A stretch of 35,492 nt of DNA. Origin: Deltaproteobacteria bacterium. Lineage in GTDB: Bacteria; Desulfobacterota; Syntrophia; Syntrophales; UBA2210. The stretch is from the NCBI GenBank assembly GCA_019314085.1, contig JAFCZZ010000005.1, positions 1 to 35,492 on the forward strand, written 5' to 3'. Of the stretch, positions 6,552 through 13,711 are shown one piece after another. The notes beneath the pieces were generated by a model. The model saw only the letters and a list, made by a program, of their open reading frames with translations. It did no database searches and had not been told where the DNA came from. Within the stretch, counting starts at the first letter, position 1. Every line of letters begins with the position of its first letter. The position numbers and the translations under genes were made by a program.

Positions 6552-7670
6552 TCACCTCCTGGGGTGACTGTCACTTTCCTCATTTGCATCTCCTCCTTTA
6601 GTCAAAACGAATGCCTCCAGCAGCTTCCGCCGCAAATTATAACTGTCAGCATGACTTACATGGCCTAACCATGACTGGATGGTAGCATTGATCTTTTCAA
6701 GGTCGATCCGGCCTTCGCGGTACTTCCGTTGGAATGCTTTGAGCTTTCGCTTCATCCTCTTGATACTCGACTTCCTGACCAATCGATGCGTGGGCCAGAT
6801 GCGATATCCAAGGAAGTCAATGCCTTGGCTTATTGGCCAGATGCCGGTTTTACTATTCAGCCGCAGGTCGAGCTTATCGGCAAGGAAAGCCTCAATTTCT
6901 CGCTTAACCTGCCACAAGTGGCCCTTGTCCCCGCCCAGGATAACAAAATCGTCCATATAGCGGACGTAATAAGGCTCCTGGAGAACCTCCTTCACGAAGT
7001 GGTCCAATTGGTCCAGGTAGACATTGGCCCACAACTGAGACGTGAGGTTTCCAATCGGCAGGCCTCTCGGGCAGTCGCTACCATCACCCCCGCTATCGAT
7101 GATCTCGTCAATCAACCACAAGGTATCTGAGCAAGCTATGCGCTTCCTTATGATGGCTTTCAGGATTGAGTGGTTAATGCTCGGAAAATATTGTGACACG
7201 TCAGCCTTTAAACAATAAACTTTATCCCATTTCCGTTGAGCTACCCGGAGAAACTGAGTAACCCGATCTGCACCCGCATGAATGCCCCGGCCAACACGAC
7301 AGGCATAACTGTCGTAAATAAACCTTTCCTCAAAAATCGGTTCAATGACGTTGCACAAGGCATGCTGGACCACCCTGTCTTTGAATGGAAGTGCGGCCAC
7401 CAGGCGTTTTTTGGGGTCATTAACCCAGAAATACCGGTATCTCCCCGTTCTGAACGTCTTATAAATGAGCTCGTTCTGTATCTGAATGAGGTTGCTTTCT
7501 AAGTTAAAGGAAAATTTCAGCACCTCATCCTGGAAGCGCTTGCCCCTTCTAGCCTTCATGTAAGCCAGCTCAAGATTTTGAAAGTCGTAAATCCTTGGGT
7601 AAAGGTTCGTATATGTTTTGGCTATTTTTTCACCCCCCCTTATGAGGGCGGCAGCCCATGACGGTCGCAA
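6552..7670 (-). CDS. DGR reverse transcriptase (Brt-like)
   Basis: A group II-like reverse transcriptase of the diversity-generating retroelement clade. It copies the TR RNA into cDNA with errors at adenines. Visible motifs: RLVAALPFKDRVVQHALCN, then the DGR-type motif 4 GLPIGNLTSQLWANVY, then the catalytic YMDD in VRYMDDFVILGGD, and the thumb-side GIDFLGYRIWPTHRLVRKSS, which closely resembles the phage BPP-1 Brt as I remember it. Family members start close to the segment KTYTNLYPRIYDFQNL. Here the only standard start in frame is TTG 7670, 45 bases upstream. The strong site AGGGGGGGTG (7631-7640) instead points to the codon ATA at 7623-7625. The stop lies at the start of the small holin gene. 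Confidence 0.96.
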   Translation of the reverse strand: MRPSWAAALIRGGEKIAKTYTNLYPRIYDFQNLELAYMKARRGKRFQDEVLKFSFNLESNLIQIQNELIYKTFRTGRYRYFWVNDPKKRLVAALPFKDRVVQHALCNVIEPIFEERFIYDSYACRVGRGIHAGADRVTQFLRVAQRKWDKVYCLKADVSQYFPSINHSILKAIIRKRIACSDTLWLIDEIIDSGGDGSDCPRGLPIGNLTSQLWANVYLDQLDHFVKEVLQEPYYVRYMDDFVILGGDKGHLWQVKREIEAFLADKLDLRLNSKTGIWPISQGIDFLGYRIWPTHRLVRKSSIKRMKRKLKAFQRKYREGRIDLEKINATIQSWLGHVSHADSYNLRRKLLEAFVLTKGGDANEESDSHPRR

Positions 7671-7948
7671 ACCTACTGGCCATGAACTGCCTGTTTATGT
7701 TTTTTGCCGGCCGGCTTCCGGCGCGACAGGGACCTGAACTCCTTTGCCTAAAGCACTGGACGTTGTCCCAGTAGGACCCCGCCTTCTGGCACAGTTAGGC
7801 GAAGCGGCGCGGAAGCCGATGTTGATGTTCGCGTTCGACGGCAGATTGTTCAGGTTCAACGAGAACCCCGCCCGGGCATTCGAGCCATTGTTCCAGTTCC
7901 CACCACGGAGGGCAGCCCGCACATAGTCAGTTCAGGCCCCAAATAAGG
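7671..7948 (-). ncRNA. DGR template RNA region (TR plus downstream spacer)
   Basis: This 278-base interval between avd and the reverse transcriptase contains the template repeat (7802-7920) and about 130 bases downstream of it that encode no recognisable protein. In BPP-1 the corresponding RNA (end of avd, TR, spacer) folds, binds the RT-Avd complex and primes its own cDNA synthesis. The 9-base segment 7712-7720 is the exact complement of 7810-7818 at the TR 3' end, so the spacer can pair with the start of the copied region. A short frame runs through TR (7695-7922) but looks like a shadow. The RNA ends are not visible; I see no separate promoter. Confidence 0.75.
7802..7920 (-). repeat. DGR template repeat (TR)
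   Basis: A 119-bp repeat aligned without gaps to the VR at 8405-8523. The coding strand contains 22 adenines, 20 of them in ten AAC/AAT codons. Fourteen of the 22 are changed in the VR, and no C, G or T is changed. The 3' end (ATCGGCTTCCGCGCCGCTT) is identical in both copies and GC-rich, as expected for the initiation-of-mutagenic-homing segment. TR itself is left unchanged during homing. Confidence 0.97.
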
Positions 7949-8317
7949 TTACTTCCTAATAGACTTAAACCAACCACCGATTAGCCGCCCAATTTCCTCG
8001 AGCATACCGGCCCAAATCTCATACTTTTTGGGTGGTAGAAACCCGAGGCGTCTGGAGAGGCGAAGATAAAACATTAAGACGGCCTTCTCTATGTCCAATT
8101 CTTCCAGAGTGTTCTTTTTGTAGTAGCGCATGTTGGCCGTAATAATCAGCCGCTGGAGATTGATCATGCATCTCTTCATCTCAGCGGCAAGGGTGTGCTT
8201 TTCCGACTTGGGAAACTGTTGTAAGGCCTTATACCCGTAAAGGATCATATCCTCGCATTTCTGGGCGAGAATAAATGTTCTGTCCCTTGGCCGACCTTGG
8301 TTCTCTCTTTGTTCCAT
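7949..8317 (-). CDS. avd: Avd: DGR accessory protein
   Basis: 122 residues, very basic and all-helical, with the accessory-variability-determinant pattern: KCEDMILYGYKALQQFPKSE, then EMKRCMINLQRLIITANMRY, then EELDIEKAVLMFYLRLSRRL, then KKYEIWAGMLEEIGRLIGGW. In BPP-1 Avd forms a four-helix-bundle pentamer that binds the reverse transcriptase and template RNA and is required for homing. Start ATG 8317; GAAAGGA lies 12 bases upstream, slightly far. It sits between VR and TR exactly as in the BPP-1 cassette. Confidence 0.93.
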   Translation of the reverse strand: MEQRENQGRPRDRTFILAQKCEDMILYGYKALQQFPKSEKHTLAAEMKRCMINLQRLIITANMRYYKKNTLEELDIEKAVLMFYLRLSRRLGFLPPKKYEIWAGMLEEIGRLIGGWFKSIRK

Positions 8318-8344
8318 ATGCTAACAAAGTCCTTTCAGAGCTGA

Positions 8345-8364
8345 GGCCTCGCTATCGCGAGGCC
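8345..8364. other. DGR target-site hairpin/cruciform downstream of VR
   Basis: Eight-bp GC-rich stem (GGCCTCGC / GCGAGGCC) with a four-base loop, TATC on the plus strand and GATA on the coding strand. It lies 40 bp past the end of VR and just after the target-gene stop. DGR target sites are known to carry a 7-10 bp hairpin with a GRNA loop that stimulates homing. GATA fits that rule. There is no T run, so it is not a terminator. Confidence 0.85.
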
Positions 8365-8393
8365 ATCAGATTTTCAGTAATCAGATTTCAGAT

Positions 8394-9941
8394 TTACAGA
8401 GACAAAGCGGCGCGGAAGCCGATGCTGATGCCCGCGTGCGACGGCAGACCGCCCAGGCTCAACGAGAACCCCGCCCGGGCACGCGAGCCATGGGGCCAGT
8501 TCCCACCACGGAGGGCAGCCCGCTGTTTGTAGTTACGTAGCCAGAAACCGTCTTTCCATTCTTCACTGCCGCCAGAGGAAACAGAAGCGGGGAGCGCCAA
8601 TGCCTGCAACTCGGCCTCGGTTCTCATGGTTAGGAATTTCCCATATTGATAAGCACCATAATCACCAGTAGCCGTTGGGTTGCTATTAGACATTTGTGGT
8701 GAAATCCGTGCAATGCCCACACCCTGGGCATGGGCGGCTACAGTAGAGCTATTAGCGCCGCGGCTTACAGTGATACTGTTGCCTTCAACTGCTGTGACGG
8801 TTAATTGCTCGGTTTCACATTGGAGCACATCGCCCACGGCTGGTCCAGTACAGCCAGGTCCATTAACCAGATCCGATATAGTGAATGTGGCTGGGTCTGT
8901 TGTATTATCCAGCCCAGTATCAGCGATTTTGGCCGTCCAGCCACCAGGTATCACGCAGTAATCAGTAAGTTGCTGGACAGGTGTATTGTTGGGGTGTGCA
9001 CCAGCGGTTGTGCCGTTGACGCCCCGCTGACAGTTAGTTAAGGTGACGGTGCCATCACCGTTGTCCACCAGCGACCCATATGTGATATATTCAGCGGGGT
9101 AGGTAGTGGTACCATCGGTACTTTCCTCAATATAAACAAGCCCATTGCTATCCGGCCAATACTCCAGGTCATCTACACTGCCGAGAACGATGGCTGTATC
9201 AGCGGCAGTAATGCCATCAGCATCCGCGATGACCGCGCTCTTAACTGCCTGGTACCTCCCGCAGTCGATCAGGAAGTCTACCCATTCCCAAAGACCGATT
9301 AGGTCAAAAATGCCGTTAGCCATCCCGTTATGGCTCCAGGAGATAGGGCCAGTTCCGGTTAAAACGCGGGAATGTGTTTTATTGTAACTGGCTGTATAAC
9401 TGGCCACCACCGGATCGGCAATACCGTAATACTCCCACGAGTCGGGATCTCGGTAATCCCGGCCCCAGTTATTGTTTCCACGCAGGTCATGACCAAACAG
9501 TTTAACCAGGAAGGCAATGGTAGCCCATTCCTTCATCGTTACCAAGTGGCAGGAACGGCCATTGATTTTCCGGTTCGCACAGGCGATTTTAGCGTTATCC
9601 CAGTTTATATCAGTCCAAGGAACAACCCCTTGCTGAGATACGGCCGCTACTTGACCCGGGCTGTTTGCTGAAGTGCTGCCCCTGCTGGTATTGGTTGCAT
9701 CTGGTTGACTGCAGGGGTATTTGTCAATTAAGAAACCGCCCAGTTTAAGGTCCTGAGATGGAAATGCCCCATTATCCCATAGTCCCGCAGGGATGCGGAA
9801 TTTCGGAACATAAATCATTTTGGAAACGACTGTAGCGCCAGTACCGTCAGCCATGGAATTGTGGACGACGTCCACCTCACGAGTGCCCGCGTTAATCCTG
9901 TCTCTGAGTGCAGCCAGAGATAATTTGCTCACGTTTGCCAT
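8394..9941 (-). CDS. DGR-diversified tail protein, FGE-like C-type lectin fold (receptor-binding candidate)
   Basis: 515 residues, ATG 9941 behind GGAGGTGG. Core segments match the formylglycine-generating-enzyme-like branch of C-type lectin folds: FLIDKYPCSQ (70-79), VTMKEWATIA (134-143), MANGIFDLIGLWEWVDF (207-223), and the C-terminal RAALRGGNW and IGFRAA (474-512). Residues about 231-410 look like an insertion with two tail-fibre-like units (TNCQRGVNGTTAGAH at 302-316 and TVSRGANSSTVAAH at 391-404). VR encodes residues of roughly 474-513. Compared with TR, nine Asn are replaced (Pro, His, Arg, Ser, Gly, Gly, His, Gly, Ser). In this fold the DGR-varied residues form a ligand-binding surface. 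The gene follows the baseplate and fibre genes, so it probably sits at the tail tip and sets host range, like Mtd of BPP-1. Confidence 0.93.
   Translation of the reverse strand: MANVSKLSLAALRDRINAGTREVDVVHNSMADGTGATVVSKMIYVPKFRIPAGLWDNGAFPSQDLKLGGFLIDKYPCSQPDATNTSRGSTSANSPGQVAAVSQQGVVPWTDINWDNAKIACANRKINGRSCHLVTMKEWATIAFLVKLFGHDLRGNNNWGRDYRDPDSWEYYGIADPVVASYTASYNKTHSRVLTGTGPISWSHNGMANGIFDLIGLWEWVDFLIDCGRYQAVKSAVIADADGITAADTAIVLGSVDDLEYWPDSNGLVYIEESTDGTTTYPAEYITYGSLVDNGDGTVTLTNCQRGVNGTTAGAHPNNTPVQQLTDYCVIPGGWTAKIADTGLDNTTDPATFTISDLVNGPGCTGPAVGDVLQCETEQLTVTAVEGNSITVSRGANSSTVAAHAQGVGIARISPQMSNSNPTATGDYGAYQYGKFLTMRTEAELQALALPASVSSGGSEEWKDGFWLRNYKQRAALRGGNWPHGSRARAGFSLSLGGLPSHAGISIGFRAALSL
8405..8523 (-). 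repeat. DGR variable repeat (VR)
   Basis: Gap-free 119-bp partner of the TR, offset by 603 bp, with 14 mismatches. In coding-strand terms, nine are A to G and five are A to C. All fall at TR adenines, and all change the first or second base of Asn codons. Homology ends at 8405 (3' side), ten bases before the stop codon, and at 8523 (5' side). Confidence 0.97.
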
Positions 9942-10313
9942 CTATTCCACCTCCGGTAGAGGAAATACTGTAATATCGATGTTATTAAGGTCCAGCGGTT
10001 GCTCCACAATCATGGTCACCGGCTGACCTTGCTCGTCTACCATACCCGTTTCCTGCTGGTCAAACTGTCGCTCTGGCAAGACGCACTCGGCCAAAAGCCA
10101 ATAGTGGTCGCGGAAAGGGTCGGTCGATAAACTGCCGTCTTTGTCTAGGTATATCCTGGCCGGTCCGCCCTGGAATTGGGTCAGGTCAATTTTGCCCCCG
10201 GTACAGTTTCCTTCCGGGAACGAGAATGGGGATATCACCAAGCATGCAGGATTGGCCCTGTCAATGCTAATAACGCCGTTCGGTTTTTCCGGGTTTTGCT
10301 GAATAATAGCCAT
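9942..10313 (-). CDS. Unknown protein directly upstream of the DGR target
   Basis: 123 residues from ATG 10313, spaced six bases from AGGAGGTG. It was not recognised. It looks like a small beta-rich acidic protein (GGKIDLTQFQGGPARIYLDK; LDLNNIDITVFPLPEVE) with no signal peptide or membrane segment. Its stop (TAG) is directly followed by the ATG of the diversified gene, so the two are made together. It could be a fibre part, an adaptor or an assembly chaperone for the target protein. This is inference from position only. Confidence 0.75.
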   Translation of the reverse strand: MAIIQQNPEKPNGVISIDRANPACLVISPFSFPEGNCTGGKIDLTQFQGGPARIYLDKDGSLSTDPFRDHYWLLAECVLPERQFDQQETGMVDEQGQPVTMIVEQPLDLNNIDITVFPLPEVE

Positions 10314-10328
10314 CATTAACACCTCCTG

Positions 10329-10694
10329 TTAGCTGGCCATCTGCCAACGGAACAACCCTGTGAAGCCTCCCGTGTTGTAAACCGTGAAGGCATTGGCCGC
10401 TTTAGATATAAAGACATCTCCAAGGTCACCACCGGTATCGGTCAACGGAACAATGTTCACCATATAATTTGTGTTCCCAAGATTGTGGGTGATAGTTACT
10501 CCGTTGGTAGAAGCAAAATTGGCCTCACCTTGGGACGTCTGAATTTGAATGCTGTCAATTTGCTGCTTCAGATAGACGTCATTATTGATCAGGTCCTGGT
10601 GGATAGGGTCCCATGTTTCCGGAGCCGCCGGGTCAGTAGGTTCTAACTTTCGCACGTTGTTTTTGAAAGCAGGAGTACCAGTCAGAACTGCCAT
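10329..10694 (-). CDS. Tail fibre-like protein
   Basis: 121 residues, ATG 10694 behind AAGGAGGT. The N-terminal part contains WDPIHQDLINNDVYLKQQID, typical of a trimeric-coil lead-in. The C-terminal half (TITHNLGNTNYMVNIVPLTD, then FTVYNTGGFTGLFRWQM) resembles the small beta knob found at the end of many phage fibres. It lies between the collar-fibre protein and the DGR target and is probably part of the same distal tail structure. Confidence 0.7.
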   Translation of the reverse strand: MAVLTGTPAFKNNVRKLEPTDPAAPETWDPIHQDLINNDVYLKQQIDSIQIQTSQGEANFASTNGVTITHNLGNTNYMVNIVPLTDTGGDLGDVFISKAANAFTVYNTGGFTGLFRWQMAS

Positions 10695-10707
10695 AAGCTA
10701 TACCTCC

Positions 10708-11073
10708 TTAAAATTCTTCATCCCAATCGAACCCGACGGTTTCGCCAGGCTCGATGGTTTTAGTGCCGAATGTCTGGATGGCTACAGCCTTGCCGGTTTC
10801 ATCAAGCAATGCTGCTTCATTAATTCCTGCGCCACCTATCTCATCACCGGTAAGGTCCACATGGTAACGAACCGTGGTGGACGTCGGATACGAATGGCTG
10901 GCCACGGGCTTTCTAATAATCTCCGATGTTAACGCAGTAGCATTTGGATTGGGTGTCACCCCGGAACCACCCCCAACGCCAAAGGCAATATGCGTTATCT
11001 TTGGCAATGGAGCGTCACCGGCGTGGGCCTTTGCCATGGCCTCTCGACCGTATACTGTGGTTACAACATTCAA
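10708..11073 (-). CDS. Tail-collar fibre N-terminal domain protein
   Basis: 121 residues if started at TTG 11073, which has AAAGGGGGT at ideal distance and overlaps the upstream stop (TTGA). ATG 11112 is possible but lies inside the previous gene without a binding site. The sequence (VYGREAMAKAHAGDAPLPKI, then IAFGVGGGSGVTPNPNATAL, then SEIIRKPVASHSYP) resembles the phage tail-collar fibre domain that anchors side fibres to the baseplate. Only this anchoring domain is present; the more distal part is probably supplied by the next two or three genes. Confidence 0.75.
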   Translation of the reverse strand: MNVVTTVYGREAMAKAHAGDAPLPKITHIAFGVGGGSGVTPNPNATALTSEIIRKPVASHSYPTSTTVRYHVDLTGDEIGGAGINEAALLDETGKAVAIQTFGTKTIEPGETVGFDWDEEF

Positions 11074-12149
11074 CTTGCCAACCCCCTTTCTACTACCATC
11101 CCATCGCGCCATTTGACCCAGGCTGTGCGGTGGACCACTACGGTTTTGCCCAGGAGCCAGGTCCCGTTGATTTGCCTGTGCTCGGTTTCAAGAGGTACGT
11201 GGCCATACCCAGCGAGGAAATGGCGCGGCGTTATAGTAACTTTACCATCTAGGAAACGGGCAAAATTAAGAGACCAGTTTGCGTTTAGAAGCCGGCCTCC
11301 GTCAAGATATCCCTCGTATCCGATTGTAGCTGCACCATCCAAAAACCACCTGGTGTCCTGGATCTGGCAGTCAAGGTTGAATCGCCCATCTAATCTGTAG
11401 CGGGTATCCAAGTAATCCGGAGACACGCCCAAAGCTCTGGACTCACCCATTCTTTGAGACGCCTGGAAGTTATACCACATTGCATGCTCGACTTGACCAT
11501 TTGCCAAAGGCCATCCTGACAGGCCCGGGATTGGCGCAAGGGTAACTGCACTGTTTAACCTGAAATCGCCGTTTATATTCCGGCAATACCTGTCCAATCT
11601 TCGTATGCTGGACGGCATACCGGACCTAACCGGCGTGTACCAGGTTACCCTGCGATCATGGGCAACTAAAAACTGCGACAGAATGGCGAGTATTAGGCTG
11701 AACGCCAGGTGCGCTGGCCGCGCCTCCTCGATGGCCGCCAGAATTCCGGGCACATTGGCCTCCGCTTCAGCCGCTAAGATAGCTACAAACCGATATTCGC
11801 TCTGGTATTCCACCAAATCGACCCGGCCTGACTTTACAAAGGATTTGATTACGTTGAGTATGTCGTAGTGCCTGGCGGAAGGGAAGCTTCGCAGCTTTGC
11901 TAGTACCCGAGCCCGTCTAGTCTCCAGGGGCTCCTGTTCATTGGTCGGGAGACCGCACATTTCTTCCCAGTATCGAAGGCCCCAGGTGGCTGTCGAGGCC
12001 GAGAACTGGGCCTCAATATCGTTCATGATGGAATCCAGGTTATCCAGCTCAATACCTTTGGCCTCTATGTGAGCCTGAAAAACCCGGCTGGTCTGATAAT
12101 ACCTGGGCGAATTCTCCATCATTTCTTTGCCGTGGATAGAAGTGATCAC
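11070..12149 (-). CDS. xkdU: XkdU-like baseplate protein with C-terminal LDG-repeat extension
   Basis: 359 residues, GTG 12149 overlapping the baseplate J stop by four bases. Residues 1-158 match the YmfQ/XkdU (DUF2313) baseplate family: YWEEMCGLPTNEQEPLETRR, then VLAKLRSFPSARHYDILNVI, then RPAHLAFSL. The usual family ends near there. The remaining 200 residues hold degenerate repeats with LDG at 253-255, 270-272, 282-284 and 300-302, each preceded by an aromatic or Arg residue. This suggests a beta-structured extension, possibly fibre-binding. The XkdU part closes the baseplate wedge next to the J protein. Confidence 0.85.
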   Translation of the reverse strand: MITSIHGKEMMENSPRYYQTSRVFQAHIEAKGIELDNLDSIMNDIEAQFSASTATWGLRYWEEMCGLPTNEQEPLETRRARVLAKLRSFPSARHYDILNVIKSFVKSGRVDLVEYQSEYRFVAILAAEAEANVPGILAAIEEARPAHLAFSLILAILSQFLVAHDRRVTWYTPVRSGMPSSIRRLDRYCRNINGDFRLNSAVTLAPIPGLSGWPLANGQVEHAMWYNFQASQRMGESRALGVSPDYLDTRYRLDGRFNLDCQIQDTRWFLDGAATIGYEGYLDGGRLLNANWSLNFARFLDGKVTITPRHFLAGYGHVPLETEHRQINGTWLLGKTVVVHRTAWVKWRDGMVVERGLAS

Positions 12150-13258
12150 GTCAAGTTCACCACCCCTTTAACCGCTTTGGCATCTTCGGCTATCGCTACA
12201 TTGCCTGTCCCGCCATTCACTAACAGGCCGGAGTAGTCAGCCACGCCTGGAGTATCAAAGATGGCGTTGGCGATGGCTGCATAGCGCACATCTTCGCCAA
12301 TTTTCAAGCCCGTGATTAGGGCATCTATGGCCTTCTCCACGTTAGCCCGGACGGTTGCCGGGTCGTATCCTGCAGCATAAGAGAGGGTGGCGCTAATGTC
12401 TATGGTCACCGTCGTCGGTGCTGTCACCGTCACGCTTGCCCCTATGGGTGCTCGGCCCTCGCCAGTCCCGGGAGCTGGGGAAATGTATTCCTGCACTTGC
12501 TGGATCAGAGCCTGGCTTGCTGGTGCCCCAGTGCTGTCCACAATTACCACCTTCACGGTACCAGGACCATCCCAAAGTGGAATGCAGATGGCGTCGCCAA
12601 CCCCGGGCACTTCTTTGGCCCAGCGGATATAGTCATTCTTGTTGCCGGTATCCGGCGGCCGCTGGACCTGTTCAAGGTAGCGAGCGATTAAAGCCTCGTC
12701 GCTTTCTTCTGGCGTTCCGCCACTGGTGGGTGCCGGGTTTGTTACAGCGCTAACGCCAGTAATGGGCACCATGAGTTGGTTAATCGCGCCTGCAGGAACG
12801 TTTCCTTCCGGTCCTGGCTCGACTGCCTCGATATCCACCAGCGCCGTGCCATCGGCCCCGATGGTGGCCTGAGCTGTTGATACAAACTCGATGGCTGCCG
12901 TGCCCGTAGACAGGTCAGCGGTGGTCGAAAACACGGTGCCTGCTGGTATGACTGTGGCCGGCGTGCCCGTAACTTGCACCTGGCCCGTTGCTTTGACCGC
13001 CGGTCTTCTTGTTAACCCACGGTCGGCAACACGGGCATCCACATACTCACCGTAACTAAACTGGATGAATGCCCGCTTTAGGATCTCCCTGGCCTCCATC
13101 TTCATCTGGACAATCTCTGCCGCGACCGGCGCCAAGGCGTCCCAAAGGTAAGACCCCTCAGACACGTCGAGATCTGAAGGCAAGCGCGCAATCATCCTAG
13201 CCATAATCTGTTCTTCGGTTTCATCTTGCAAAAAATCGGGTAGCACAATATCAGCCAA
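12146..13258 (-). CDS. xkdT: Baseplate J-like protein (XkdT)
   Basis: 370 residues, TTG start at 13258 behind GGGGTGA. It shows the baseplate J family pattern: ARMIARLPSDLDVSEGSYLW near the N terminus, RGLTRRPAVKATGQV, PAGTVFSTTADL, VEPGPEGNVPAGAI, then PESDEALIARYLE-type and GVGDAICIPLWDGPG segments. The protein builds the wedge of the contractile baseplate (T4 gp6 counterpart). It is flanked by XkdS and XkdU in the conserved PBSX order and overlaps both neighbours closely. Confidence 0.93.
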   Translation of the reverse strand: MADIVLPDFLQDETEEQIMARMIARLPSDLDVSEGSYLWDALAPVAAEIVQMKMEAREILKRAFIQFSYGEYVDARVADRGLTRRPAVKATGQVQVTGTPATVIPAGTVFSTTADLSTGTAAIEFVSTAQATIGADGTALVDIEAVEPGPEGNVPAGAINQLMVPITGVSAVTNPAPTSGGTPEESDEALIARYLEQVQRPPDTGNKNDYIRWAKEVPGVGDAICIPLWDGPGTVKVVIVDSTGAPASQALIQQVQEYISPAPGTGEGRAPIGASVTVTAPTTVTIDISATLSYAAGYDPATVRANVEKAIDALITGLKIGEDVRYAAIANAIFDTPGVADYSGLLVNGGTGNVAIAEDAKAVKGVVNLT

Positions 13259-13711
13259 TTAGCTCACCCCCTGCACTTGGCCGGAGACTTGCACCTGCTC
13301 ACCTTGGGCAGTCGTAACCGTGCAGGTGAAATAAACCGCGTCCTCCCGCCAATTGAAAGTAAAATCCCCTACGGAGGCCGTGCGCGGGTCGACCATAAGC
13401 GCCTCGGTAACCATCCGCTTAATCTCGCTTTCGTTCCCGGCCCTGGTAAGGTTGCGACGCAAAAGGTCCTCAAACTCCTGCCCGTAATTGCGGGAGTAGA
13501 TCACATGCCGGTACCTCGGAGTTAGCATGGTTTTGTGCGCCCATTGCCGGTAAGCCTCGACTCCGTCCGCTTCTACCACCTTGCCGGTGGGGGAGAGTAC
13601 AAAATCTCCCTTCTCAAAATCGAAGACCCAGCTTTTGCCGAACTTCACTTGGCTTGCCTGGGTCTCCTCCATGGCGACCTGCGCTTCTTCGGTTGGAAAC
13701 AGATTAGGCAT
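13259..13711 (-). CDS. xkdS: XkdS-like baseplate protein (gp25 type)
   Basis: 150 residues, start ATG 13711. It matches the DUF2634/XkdS family: KSWVFDFEKGDFVLSPTGKV, then DGVEAYRQWAHKTMLTPRYR, then YSRNYGQEFEDLL. It is a small baseplate wedge protein of the T4 gp25 type that helps nucleate the sheath. It overlaps the XkdR-like gene by eight bases and directly abuts the baseplate J gene. Confidence 0.9.
   Translation of the reverse strand: MPNLFPTEEAQVAMEETQASQVKFGKSWVFDFEKGDFVLSPTGKVVEADGVEAYRQWAHKTMLTPRYRHVIYSRNYGQEFEDLLRRNLTRAGNESEIKRMVTEALMVDPRTASVGDFTFNWREDAVYFTCTVTTAQGEQVQVSGQVQGVS

Noticed and set aside
7695..7922. Short open frame through the template repeat encoding a copy of the lectin C terminus
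   Set aside because: It starts at a GTG without a ribosome binding site, and its only homology is the TR itself. The adenine-rich Asn codons and the DGR context show it is the RNA template, not a protein gene.
8345..8364. Hairpin behind the target gene as a terminator
   Set aside because: No T run follows on either strand, and avd, TR and RT must be transcribed through it. Its loop fits the DGR target-site element.
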